Assembly: GCA_930367215.1 (NCBI GenBank)
Contig: OV884056.1
Coordinates: 92,205,285-92,269,284 of the forward strand
Direction of reading: 5' to 3'
From: Pollenia angustigena
Taxonomy: Eukaryota > Arthropoda > Insecta > Diptera > Polleniidae
Length of the DNA stretch: 64,000 bases
Numbering within the stretch: the first letter of the stretch is position 1; each line of letters starts with the position of its first letter. Of the stretch, positions 45,128 to 56,238 are shown one piece after another. Made by a program: the position numbers and the translations under genes. The notes beneath the pieces were generated by a model. The model searched no databases, was not told the origin of the DNA, and saw only the letters and a list, made by a program, of their open reading frames with translations.

Positions 45128-45994
45128 AGGTATATAAAAAAAATTAACGTGTACATGTACATAAAAATGATGAAAAATAATAAAAAGAGGAGCTTAAAAT
45201 GTTCTAAACTATAATACTGTTCAGAAGATTGCACTTTTTCTAGAACTTAATTTTGGTCTTTGATATAGTTGCATGTCATATTAAAATTAAACTTCCATTG
45301 AATAATACTCTCCAGTGTTTCAGTCTTTAACGAGTTTCTTTCTTTAGTCCATTGAGCAGACTAAGTACTCAACTTGAAAAAGTCAAAATCTTTTGATTTT
45401 TCTTCAACCAACTCGGCAACTGTCAAACTCATCAATTGACAAAGCCATACACGCTTTGATTTGGACAACAACCGACTCAGTTGACAATTGAATTGAAACG
45501 TGTATGGGCTGCTTTAGAGAAAGCAATTTGTTGTCGGTTTTCGATTACTTATAAAAGTTGTTTACACGGTATAACTTTTTACAGCAACTAGTTGAAACAA
45601 CATTTGAAAGAGGTTCGAGTCTCATCTAATATTATTGAAAGCTTTTAGTTAAACGACCTTTACACCAGATAACAGTTGAATTTAATTAAAGTTGTTTATA
45701 CAATTGCCTTATGATAGCAGTGTTACAACAGAAATCTTAAACTTTTTTAACAACTAAAACCAGCAAAAAACAAATTTTTTACCTTGACCTGTACAAAAAA
45801 CCAGGACAACTTATTGTTTTCATATCAAATAAAGAAATAAATATATAACATCTAACCTAAATTTTTTTTTTAGAAAATATTATCAACATGAGTGTGTACA
45901 TAAAAGAAATATGTTAATCAAATAAAAAATGTATCAACGGCGCAATATAATGTACTAAGTACAGTTATGTACTAAAATAGTTATTATTGTCTTT
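45128..45994. other. No gene seen
   Basis: Non-coding; nothing recognisable. Confidence 0.4.
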
Positions 45995-47030
45995 TATACC
46001 CTCCACCACCACTAGTGGCGAATGAGGGTATACTAAGTTTGTCATTCCGCGTGAAACTTTTTTATTATTCTTCTCAGCCCTCAAAGAGTGCACATATTCT
46101 GGTTCCTTGAGTAATTCTAAGTCGATTTAGCCATGCCAGTCTGTCTGTCCGTCTGTGGAAAACACGCTCACTTTCCAAAAACTCAAACGAAATGCACAAG
46201 CTCGGTGTCAAAGTGCTTGTTGTTATCTTAATCAATTTTGGATTGAAATCCAGCAAAATCGGTTCAGTAGGATCAGACTTATGAATCAAAATGTTGAACC
46301 ACCACCCTAAAAAATTGATAATTTTGTTACAAAAACTAACTTAAATGGTGGAATAATGCACGGAATGATATAAGATTCTGCAAAAATTCCTTATAGACGA
46401 CTGGAAACTATACTGTTAAATTTCATAAAGATCGGTCCATAATTTACTAAAGTCCCCATATAAATGTTACTTTTGGAAATTAATTAAATACGCCTAAAAC
46501 CGTAGCAGATATTGCGGTAAAATTCTTAAAATTCTAATTTTCAAATCGCAAGAATAAATGGGATTATCTTTGTGATATACAGTCCATAATTTACCTTAGA
46601 TCCCATAATAAGTAGCCTTCTGAAATTCTATGGAAACGCTAAAACTTATTTCACTGCAGTATTGACACTTATTCAAATTTAGGTTTTTTAATACCAGAAA
46701 TAACTGTACAGAATTTCGGGATGATTGGTCTATAATTTACCATGGCTCCAACATATGTTACTTCCCCTCCTGAAAATTATTTAAGTTCGGCTAAAACTGT
46801 TACGAAATATGATATTTTACTCAAGCTAGCTCAAATTTCTAAAAAGAAAAGAATAAAACTTTCTGAATGTCGGTCAATTATTTAATATATGCAACCAATT
46901 TTAATGCTGTTGTCTGTTTTTATAAAGATAAATTAATGAAATCTATTTCATACAGAGCTGAATAATTCGAACTGTCGGTGGAGGGTATCAAAAATTCCGC
47001 GCAGCCGAAAATAGCACCCTAACTTGTTTT
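45995..47030 (+). repeat. Family B-related repeat (divergent subfamily)
   Basis: Starts TATACCCTCCACCACCACTA, has GTCTGTCTGTCCGTCTG and ends GGTGGAGGGTATCAAAAATT, CGCGCAGCCGAAAATAGC, CCTAACTTGTTTT. Same architecture as family B with diverged sequence. Confidence 0.65.
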
Positions 47031-47268
47031 AATTTACTTTTTAGAAAATATTAGTTGTTGTCTACAAACAAACACAGCTGTTTACGTTCTTTTTAAAGCA
47101 ACAACAATAAAGCTTGTGCGAGCAGAATACAGAGCAACTAGACAAAAACTAAATAAAACTGGTAAAAAAATTTTTTAAATCGTTTTTAGAACATACAAAT
47201 TAAAAGAAAAATTCTCTTTGACAAATTGAACCAGAGGACTAACAGTTTCTTAACTCAACCCCCTAGAC

Positions 47269-48253
47269 CAGTGGTTTTCAACCTTTTTAAAGCCGTGGCC
47301 CCAAAATGATTTTCATAAAATCTGGCGACCCCTTAACGTTTTTGCTCTCAACGGTTAAAAATATTATTATAAAAAAAAGAGAATTCAATGAAAACAATGC
47401 AAAAACATGACACTGCTTGTTAGATTAAGACGAGATTAATTTTTAGTCACCTATGCATATGAACATTTGTTTAATAATCCTAAGTGGCTTTTGAAATTCG
47501 CATATACATAAATTAAAAATTTAAATGCGGTCAACATCTTTGCAACAACTACAATTTGATTTTTTCAACAGCTTTGAAAGTGTTGCAACAGAAATTTTCT
47601 CCGATGAATTGGTGAACGATTTTATTCCTACCATGATAGAAGCGTTGCAAAATTTAAAAATGGAACTACCTAAACCGCTATTTTCCAAAAGAGCTGCAAG
47701 AAGATAATGGTGATTGTTGGGTATTAAATCCATTCATAACTAGCTGCGTTGAGTTCGCCGATCTTGCCAATAATTTGAAAGAAAGTTTGTGTGAGCTGGC
47801 AGCGGACAGTATGGTCAACATGGAATATTTATCACAAAATAATTCTTCATTTTGGCTAAAGCGTAAGGCAAAATACCCTGAGCTAGCTAAAAAAGCCCTT
47901 AAAATATTAACTCAATTTTCAACATAGGTATTATCTGTGCGAAATGACTTTTTTATTACAAATGGTGAACATTAAAACAAAAAAAAAAATTAAATTAAAT
48001 TTAGCAAATGATTTGGTTGTTTAGGTGTCACAATTGCAACCACGTTTTCGCATTTAATTTATTAAATTAAGCAAGCCCATCGTTCGCATTAATATCAGTA
48101 CTTTTATGTTTTTTAATTAAATCTTTTTCTGTTTTTAAATAAAAAAAATTAAATTAAAAAAATCGATGTATTTTATTTAGATCAGCTCGCGACCCCCGGG
48201 AAAGATGGCCGTGACCCACCTGGGGGTCGCGACCCAACGGTTGAAAACCATTG
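47269..48253 (+). mobile_element. hAT transposon (Buster/ZBED-like), internally deleted, TSD CCCTAGAC
   Basis: Left CAGTGGTTTTCAACC and right GGTTGAAAACCATTG are inverted with one mismatch, CCCTAGAC is duplicated exactly (47261-47268, 48254-48261). The matching GTCTAGGGGGT in family B copy 2 near 18229 lacks the element, giving an empty paralogous site. Confidence 0.92.
47525..47937 (+). pseudogene. hAT (ZBED5/FAM200-like) transposase, C-terminal fragment
   Basis: The first frame (47525-47707) reads LQFDFFNSFESVATEIFSDE, MIEALQNLKMELPKPLF. After a frameshift near 47700 the other frame reads GDCWVLNPFI, LANNLKESLCELAADSM, FWLKRKAKYPELAKKALKIL and TQFST, then a stop at 47937. The W-x-x-NPF and FW-x-x...YP-x-LAKKALKIL-x-QFST pattern is that of the C-terminal part of ZBED5/FAM200-like hAT proteins, which descend from Buster/Charlie-type elements. 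The BED finger, first catalytic Asp and the RW region are deleted. Only a fragment between the TIRs, non-functional. The exact hAT clade is by memory of motifs. Confidence 0.75.
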
Positions 48254-49599
48254 CCCTAGACGACTGAACCATAAACGAACGTTGTTTGAATATCATTAAA
48301 ATGAAATATGGCCCGAATAAGTGACAACCGGTTTTGAACTTCGCTTTTCACAAGGACCCAGAATATACATACTTTATAGGGTGTAGGATCAATATTGTAG
48401 AAATTACAAACGGAATGACAAAGTTATATATACCCTTGTTACCTTCGGTGAAGGGTATAAGAAGAGTAATTTTTGGGAATTCAGATTTTGGTTATAACTC
48501 AGGCATTTTTTAACCGATTTGACAGATTTATATACCGACGTGTTTAAGAAGAAATTTGCCATTTACTTGAGTTATAAAGTTTGGACTCGGGGAGATGTAC
48601 GGTTCCCGAAAGTGGTTATTAAAAAAAAAAAAATTACATCTGGTCATAAAATATGTTCTACTTAAAAAAATCCGATATTTTGGTATCTAAGTCATATCCA
48701 TAGTACGTATGGCAGCCCTAAAATTTAGGTTTTTATAAAAGTTTTGATGTTTTTTAGCCCATTTTTGAAGTATTTTGCTCATAAATTACCCATTGTCTAA
48801 CCAATTTGATAGTTTTATATACCGACGAGTTTAGGAAGAATTTTACAATTTACTTAATTTATATTTATATATACTTGTATACATATATTTTAACAAAGAT
48901 AATTGTAAAAAAGAGTAATTTTTGGGGATGCAGTATTTCGGTTATAACTCAGCCATTTTTCAACCGATTTGACAGATTTATATACCGACGTGTTGAAGAA
49001 AAAATTTACTTGAGTTGCAAAGCTTGGACTCGGGGAGAACTATGGTTCCCGAAAGTGGGTATTTAAAAAAAAAAATTAAATCTGGTCATAAAATATGTTC
49101 TACTAAAAAAAATCCGATATTTTGGTATATAAGTCATATCCATAGGACATATGGCAGCCCTTAACATTTTGTAGGATGGTGTGTATTGTCAACCTAAATG
49201 TGTGTACCTTATTTGGAAACTTTGGCTTTTGCCGTTCCCCAGATATACAGCAAAAAGTAATAAAAATACACCAACCACAAGGGATTTTTGGGAAAAATTA
49301 GAGGTAGTCGTGGTTTTTTTGCTCATATCTCAGCCATTTGTGGACCGATCTTGCTGAATTTCAATAGCAAACAATTCCGGACCATATGTGACATAAATGT
49401 ATAATAACCTGGCCCCCATCATATATGGGGTCTTCGGAAAACCCATTTCAACGGACAGACGGACATGGTTAAATCAACTTCGCTCCTCATAAGGACCCAG
49501 AATATATACACTTTATAGGGTCTTAGATCAATATTGTAGAAATTACAAACGGAATGACAAACTTATATATACCCTTTCTTCCTTCGGTGAAGGGTATAA

Positions 49600-50122
49600 A
49601 AACGCGCAATTATTGTACGCAATTTTGTATGGGTTATTGCTGAGCTTATCCAATAAGTTCTTCTCGGTCATAGACCTTAAAAGTGGTTTCCACCAAATAC
49701 CACTCAAAGATACAGATAGGCAAAAAACAGCGTTTTCAGTAAAATCCGGCAAGTACGGACTGAAAAAATCACCATCCATATTCCAACGTACCTTAGATGA
49801 TATTTTATTGAAAAAATATGCTTCGTTTATATGGATGATATAATTATATTCGCAGAAAACGAAAAGAAACGCTAATTTAGATACTGTATTTGAAACCTTA
49901 GAGCGTGCAAACATGAAAGTCCAATTGGACAAATGCGAATGTTTAAAGGAGGAAGTATAATTTTTAGGCTTTATAATCTCAAACAAAGGAATAAAAACAA
50001 AGAAAGTTGAAGTAATTTTAAACTTTCCAATGCCCAAAACACTTAAGGAGTTAAGATCATTTCTGGGAACTTCAAACTACTATAGGCGCTTTATCAGGGA
50101 CTACGCCGAAATCGCTAAGCCG
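49600..50122 (+). pseudogene. Ty3/gypsy reverse transcriptase fragment
   Basis: Decayed RT of a different copy from that at 23.6-26.3 kb. Frames read FFSVIDLKSGFHQIPLKD (with the conserved Asp), RQKTAFSV, PSIFQRTLDDIL, then after a frameshift YMDDIIIFAENE with the catalytic YxDD box intact (~49830), MKVQLDKCEC, and TLKELRSFLGTSNYYRRFI with the RNase H connection. It stops abruptly at 50122 where the Transib-like element begins. The left edge joins a family B end. No gag, protease, integrase or LTR. Confidence 0.8.
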
Positions 50123-50170
50123 CACACTGGGGATTTTTGTATGGAGGTGAGGAAAAAAATATATTTGTCA

Positions 50171-50520
50171 AAAAATATAATGATTTCATCACAAATTAAG
50201 TTTTATTTATATAGTAATACACAAAAGTAATCAAAATAAAGAAAGTCAGAGAAATGTATATCGTTACCTACAATGTAAAAAGCCCTAACTAACAAAAAAA
50301 TTTTAAAGATTTTTTTTAATTTTTAATTCATTATTTATTTTAAATCTATTTTTAATTTCATCACAAACTTAGTTTTATTTATATAGTTATACACAAAAGT
50401 AATCAAAATAAAGAAAGCTAGAAAAATATATATCGTTACCTACAATGTAAAAAGCCCTAACTAACAAAAAAATTAAATGAAGTTTTTAATTTTTAATTTA
50501 TTATTTATTTTAAATCTACT
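50171..50520. repeat. Two ~177-bp tandem units at the left end of the Transib-like element
   Basis: Each unit contains TTTCATCACAAA, AAGTAATCAAAATAAAGAAA, ATATCGTTACCTACAATGT and AAGCCCTAACTAAC. The unit lies downstream of the transposase stop. Confidence 0.85.
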
Positions 50521-50530
50521 TTTTAATTTA

Positions 50531-52287
50531 TTATTCTAAAAGAGCCTTAACTTCTTCGCTTATATCACTATGCTTTTTCTGGCTAAATGAAGGAGTCAAG
50601 TGTGAGATCATGGGATCTGATGTTACCATCATTCGGTGCATAATATCTTCGTTCGTGGCAATTCGACTGCATTTCCTGGAGTGTCTAAGGCAATATTTTT
50701 TATAGTCTTTGTTACGACTTTCCTGAGCCTCTTCGGATAATAAGCCTACAGGAAAAATACACTTTTCAATTATATATTTTCCATGAATCAGAATTTTGTG
50801 GAGTGTTGGTGGCATATTGTACCACTCGTACAGTGCAAAAAACTTTTTTGCCGTCTCCAGACAAAAATCACCAAATTTTTTCGAATCTAGTGCCTCGGTA
50901 ATAGTTATAGCTTCGAGAATTGTTGAAACCCTCTTGAATATGTCTTCATCTAGACCCGTGATTTCGGAAATCAAAGCAGGATTAGTAAAGAATCTTCGTG
51001 ACGTATTTCCTGAATTTGTCGTACCAGAGCCTTGTTTAACAGTATCAACCTGTATTCCAATTTTCTCTTTAATTTCACGCTTTATCAAACATTTTCGGGC
51101 TTCTCTTATCGGACGAGTATTTGAGTCGACTCTTCCACTTTTAAATTCAATATTGTAAGCTACATGCAAAAGACACTCCATCAGCTTAATACGCGCATGA
51201 AGTGGTGACATACCAAATTGCAGTGCTGTTCATTTACGGGCATAGCTTGAACTTCTTCGATTTTATTCATTTTGGATGTTGTTGCTCCACAAATAAAATA
51301 AGATAAGATGCTGCTGGTGTCTTTGTTACTGATTGTGCTGTCTTGCCGTCAATCATTGTAAAATATAATTCATGTTTTACTTTAAAGTTACGATTATTTA
51401 CTGTTAACTCAAATTCTTTTAGTCGACTCTTCTCTTTTCTTCTCGTATAACTTGAGGTGTCTCTTTAACGTATGCAAACTGTAGTGTTCTACAATACTGT
51501 GTGGAAGAAGGTTTATTGTTGTTCCATACTAATTTATTTATGTCATCACTCAATGATAATTTTAGTGGTACAACTGATGTCATATATAAATGAGAGTCAG
51601 AAATTTGATCATCTGAAAACCTCTGTTGGTATTCGCTTTGACCAGATGCCCCATCACATCCCCATTTATAGTACATTGTTAGATTTTCGCTTTCAATTTT
51701 ATTTATTTCCTTTACTGATTTGGTCTCTAGGACTCTTTTAGCAGCATGATCCAACAGATTTTGCAGAGGTACACTGCCTGAACTTTCAGTAATAGAAATT
51801 TCTAGAGGATAACTGTTAGTTTTTGTAACCAATGCATTAGATACTCGTATTTTTCTTTTGTAAGTTCAAGCTTTGTAAACATACCCAAAGTTTTTAATGT
51901 ACAAATTTTGTGGTTGGTTTTTGAAATACTAGAAGAAAAATCAATTACTTCTTGAGAAAACATAGAACGTACTTCATCCCTTTTGTATCGTTTGGCGCGA
52001 TCACAGCACTCCTCAAACGATTTCCGTGGCCGACCAAGTGCAGAACTGGTAGAACATTCAGCCTCAGTAAACTTAATTGTAAATGTGCCTTCAAGCCAAT
52101 TTGCATTCTTTTTTTCAAATCGCGACTTCGTACGATTAGAATCCTGCCATCTTTGTTTGAAGTTAGAGTAAAAGCTTTTTAAGCCAACGTGCAATTGTTG
52201 CAAAAACTGTTTTAATTTTATTCTGTCTTTGTCAAATTCCAGAAGCTTCGAGCATAAAACCCCATGAGAAATAGAAAAACTTTCCAT
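50531..52287 (-). pseudogene. Transib/RAG1-like transposase, frameshifted
   Basis: Proposed DDE recombinase. Minus-strand pieces: 52287-51802 (MESFSISHGVLCSKL, GRPRKSFEECCDRAKRYK), 51832-51419 (KWGCDGASGQSEYQQRF, WNNNKPSSTQYCRTLQ), a stretch with TMIDGKTAQSV and CGATTSKMN near 51350-51260, and 51211-50531 (SPLHARIKLMECLLHV, MPPTLHKILIHGKYIIEKC, GLLSEEAQESRNKDYKKY). CDG and SEEAQESRNK sit where RAG1-type proteins have their first Asp and final Glu, and the LHARI segment where the middle Asp region lies. At least four frame changes (near 51815, 51420, 51300 and 51225) and no single intact frame. No intron needed. The family looks widespread in insects as uncharacterised proteins; the RAG1 link is my inference. 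Confidence 0.7.
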
Positions 52288-53622
52288 TGCCGTAAAACTC
52301 TTGGGCCTTAGTTTCAGTTATAATTAAAAAAAAAAGGAGAAAAATCGGTTGTGCTTTTCGCGTTCGTCAGCACTTGTTGAATGACAAAAAGCGATAAATG
52401 AACACCTATAAATACTACGTATTTTTCAATATTTTACTGACAGGTACGTTCCAAAACATGAGCACTACTAGATGTGGGTGGAATTTCTGTAAAAAATCAT
52501 ACAGGTAGCCAACGGAAAACCCCAAATAATTAAAAAAGTGCACTTTCCTTTTTTCCTTTCAATTTTTCACGCACATTATTACCGCTTATTACTTTGCTAC
52601 CGCAATCATAAAAATCAAATAACCTTTTGTTTATTACTTTTTTTTTTTTTTTTTAATTCTAAGAATCATAAAACAAGTCATAAATGTTTTTGCAAAGAAT
52701 TTTGTGCATATCTCGAGCAAATTTTTGAAATGCATACCTTCACTTAATTGTTAATAAAAGCGAAACGCGTTCATCGATTTTCATGATTTATGTCTCATTT
52801 ATTTCATAGGTTATGCGACTTCAAGTGAAAGTAATAGGACTTGAAACTTTTACTGTTTTGGATTTTTTATGAATTAAAAATAACAAATTTAAATTTTTTG
52901 GGCAAAAAATATTTTTTTTCTTCATACATTTATTTATAACTGCGAAACTGTTGCTTATGTAGCAAAATGTTATATAAACAGATGAAAGTAATTGTAATTC
53001 TTGATTTTTCTAAATTTTTTTCAGCAAAATCCGACTAGTGGTTCTCGAGTTATGTTAAACAAAAGAGCCTTATCAGAATTGCGTCCCGAATCAATCAGCT
53101 GAAAAATGCTGTACTGTGTAATGCAACAAATTGAGAGGTGGCACCTGGTGGCACTTGAAATTAATTAATAATGTTAAAACAGATATAAGACAATGTATTA
53201 GTAGTGATTTCAAACTAAAGAAAAGTAAAGATCAAATTGCAGGTCCAAATGTTTGGAGAAAAATGGGATTTTTGTTATATGTTCATAAAAATACACAAAA
53301 AAAAAAAACTTAAGTCTCTGCAGATTTTTTTTTCAATTTTAGTATACTGAAATATACTACTTTAAATAGAAAAAAAAAAGAAAAACGTTAGCTCACATAG
53401 TAAAAAAATATTCGCATTTAAATTCTTAGGTTTAAATTAAGTTGGTTCGGTAAAACACACAAGTTCTGAGTTTGAGACGGATATAAAAAAAACTGGCAGT
53501 CAGATCGGAGTAATACTTTTTGATTTGATTGTACCATTTAGTCTAAAATTGCAACATATCACTGCATATTGCATGAAGACTATGTTGACAATTTGACTTT
53601 TTCCCGCGAAATCCCCAGTGTG
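52288..53622. other. Upstream non-coding half of the Transib-like element
   Basis: No second gene is seen between the transposase start and the right TIR; in particular nothing like RAG2. The unusual length may come from later insertions, which I could not delimit. Confidence 0.5.
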
Positions 53623-54267
53623 CGCCGTCGCCTTTTTTCAATATCGGAGGTATATAATATTCGGCACAGCCGAATGCAACTTATTTTGTGTTTAATTAAA
53701 TTGTAAAAATGGCTTAGTTCTGTTTTTTGCTCGAAATAGTGCTTTTTAGTGCTTTTTTAAGTTTTAAAGTGCTTTTTGCTCTCAAAAAGTTGGCATCACT
53801 GTACAGAAACTGTACTTTTTAAGATGAAAACAAAGTCTGTTTCTATGAAAATTGTTTGTACCTACATACATATTTTCGTTTAGTTTCATTTAAATTAATT
53901 AAAAGTAACTGCTGAATGTCTTCATGAGTAACAATTGCTTGATTTCTGCTTTTTTGTTTGTATTTTTTTTTTTTACCAAAACAATCATTGTCGTACTGAA
54001 CACACAAACATCTTTATTAAAAAACGAAGCTAACGATTGTATAAATAACAAAGCACGATGTGCATTATTTGAATGACTGCAAACCAGCAGCGAATATTTG
54101 CGGTTGCGCAAGTTTGATTGTATGACCGCAAGTGAGTGTATTTGTTGCTGTTCATTTAATGCAATTGCATAAAGCCGTTCTCTGGTACGCACCCTAAGAA
54201 TAGGAACAAATTTGCCATTTATTTTTGCAAGAAAACACCATAAAACTATACGAATTTATTATATACG
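53623..54267. other. Mostly unassigned; family B end remnant at 53640-53690
   Basis: GGAGGTATATAATATTCGGC and ACAGCCGAATGCAA match the terminal hairpin of family B. The frame 53899-54192 (minus) has no family motif. Confidence 0.45.
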
Positions 54268-54470
54268 GGCCTGTTCTGAAAATCACACGTGTTATTTTGT
54301 GGAGTTCTGAAAGTCATACCGTTTTTGTGTTTCTCGGTGTGCTTTCGGCATTTGAAGATCACACCAAAACACACAAAAACGGGACACTAAAATATCACAC
54401 GTGTGATTTTAGTAGGCACATGTGATTTGAAATCACGTGATTTGGGTAAAAATGATTTGCAGAACAGGCC
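54268..54470. mobile_element. MITE with GGCCTGTTCTG ends
   Basis: GGCCTGTTCTGAAAATCAC and ATGATTTGCAGAACAGGCC are inverted. The interior has many CACACGTGTGA palindromes. Confidence 0.7.
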
Positions 54471-54780
54471 TGATAATTTTATTATTTCATCATTTTATCC
54501 CACATGTAAGTCATTGAAAATGTAGTCTTTAATTTCCCACATTTCTTTTTCGCATCTACCACAGCTAAAACGAGTTTTGCGTTTGGTGTCTGTAGTTACA
54601 TTGAACAAAGCGAATAATATAGTTTTCAGAATTGATTCAAACTTGATTCATTCGATGCAAAACATATCATTTATAGAATTCACGTTTCTGTTTTTTTGAT
54701 ATTTTGTCCTTTTTGAAAGATATTGCAAGCATATTACCAAAACGGTAATCCTAGCTAGGCTTAAGGTAACAAAAACTCTT

Positions 54781-54882
54781 ACTGTCGTATTCATAAAAAA
54801 ATAAAATGGATTTCAAATTTGTATGAAAATTTTGCCTTCAAATACATTTCAAACTTATTTTATTTTTTATGAATACGGTAGT
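54781..54882. mobile_element. ACTGTCGTATTCATAAA hairpin MITE, copy 1
   Basis: ACTGTCGTATTCATAAAAAA and TTTTTTATGAATACGGTAGT are inverted around TTTGTATGAAAATTTTGCC. Same family as 58939-59056. Confidence 0.75.
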
Positions 54883-55691
54883 TATAGTATATGTATATTA
54901 GAGCGGCTCACCAAAAAAAGTGATCGATGTACCCTCCTAAAAATGAACCTTGGACTTTGACTTTTTAAATATTTCGGCTCCAGCTTTGACCTCTCGTGAG
55001 CTGGACCAGTTTGCAAAAGGGTCTATTTTTGCTTGTTTTGTTAGTTTAAGAATTAGTTTCCTTACCAATATATACAGATTGGATATCGTAAGAAAGGGTT
55101 TTTTAAGGCGCGTCCAACTGCATATACAATTTGTCCAAGGACGATCATCCATGTCCTTTTCTTAAGGATTGTCTGTAAAATAAAACGGTTTTTTAATTTT
55201 TTGTTCGGTGTTGTTTGTACTAAAAGTGCCAAACTAACATATTTTAATCTTTAGTCGATTTAATTAAATACGTGTCTCAGCTTTTTTTGAAATTCGTGCT
55301 AGTTCGCGTTTTGACAAAAATGCAATGGGGTGGTAACCCTTCGTTGTAAATAGGGCAATATGGGTACCAAATTTTATCTTTTGGCATGTTTATCATCTTT
55401 GTATGTAAATAATTTAGATTTTTGCAAATTATATGCATTTTACAAGGTGCTCTGGAATATATATAAATGCAATTTTGTATATAATAATTTTTTTTTAACA
55501 CACCAATTATGTTTAAAATTTTGAAAATTATAAACAAAATGCTATGCATAAAATAATTGAATTGGCCAAAAGATTGGAATAATTATATGTGAATTAAAAA
55601 AACGCATGTATGTTTTTCAAAACTCGACGTCGAAATTTTCCACCTCTCCAAGGCCATTTTAACGTGACTACATATTAAAATTGTAAATTAC
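54883..55691. other. No gene recognised
   Basis: Overlapping frames on both strands at 54937-55165 have no family motif. AT-rich after 55200. Confidence 0.4.
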
Positions 55692-55975
55692 ACAGAAAAA
55701 AATAATTTTCATATTTGAATACGAAAATCGCATATTTGATAAAAAAAATTTTTGAATTTTCTGCGATGACGATTTTCGCATTATTGATAAAAAAGTTTGT
55801 ATGTATAGTTATTGAATTTTTAGTTAACAACCAAGTTTATTGAATCAATAAAAAAAGTTGTTGCCCAAAATAATTTTTTTCAATAAAATATTTACGTGAT
55901 TTGTTAAAATAAATTGTTGGAAATGTTGAATAAATCAAAAAAAATGTTAATCGAATCTTTTTTATTTATTTATTA

Positions 55976-56160
55976 ATAAAATGATGTGCTAAATTCCCGA
56001 TTTGAATTTTTTGATAAATACACTAAATTTTTTTTGGGGGATAAGTTAGTTCCTATGCGCATTTCGCTGGTTGCTTAGGCCAGATCATCCGGAAACCTTT
56101 TTCTAAAGACTTTGGCAAAACTAAAGATATTTAACCAAATAAAACTGTTAAGCGAATGAG
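55976..56160. repeat. Fragment of the pogo-like element interior
   Basis: Shares CCTATGCGCATTTCGCTGGT, TGCTTAGGCCAGATCATC, GGAAACCTTTTTC and AAGCGAATGAG with 4887-5075. TIRs are absent. Confidence 0.75.
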
Positions 56161-56238
56161 ACTACTGACCTATTATAAAATGGACAAGTGTTGTAAAAAT
56201 ACTGTTTTGACGTTGATTCAAATATTTGTTTTATTGAA

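Larger units (their letters stand above)
47105..49598 (-). repeat. Family B composite on minus strand, interrupted by a hAT
   Basis: Reading minus from 49598: TATACCCTTCACCGAAGG, ... then a second unit from ~48465 that corresponds to the short unit of copy 2, down to GTGCGAGCAGAATACAGAGC near 47110 (complement of GCTCTGTATTCTGCTCGCAC at 18425). The short unit is split by the hAT at 47269-48253. Confidence 0.75.
50123..53622 (-). mobile_element. Transib/RAG1-like DNA transposon, 3.5 kb
   Basis: Left CACACTGGGGATTT and right AAATCCCCAGTGTG are exact inverted repeats (16 bp with the outer CG). Flanking 5-mers AGCCG (50118-50122) and CGCCG (53623-53627) match 4 of 5; Transib makes 5-bp, GC-rich TSDs and its ends start CAC. 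A RAG1-core-like transposase on minus fills the left half. The flanks do not rejoin into one known sequence (gypsy left, a family B end right), so the insertion site was rearranged. Confidence 0.7.

Noticed and set aside
44739..45800. Possible second hAT with AGGGCTGCCAGA and AACCAGGACA motifs
   Set aside because: No mirrored right terminus or TSD could be found.
50796..51158. Plus-strand frame of 120 residues
   Set aside because: Antisense shadow of the Transib-like transposase C-terminus.
54937..55165. Mirror-image 71-residue frames on both strands
   Set aside because: Complementary open frames without domain motifs; likely composition effect.
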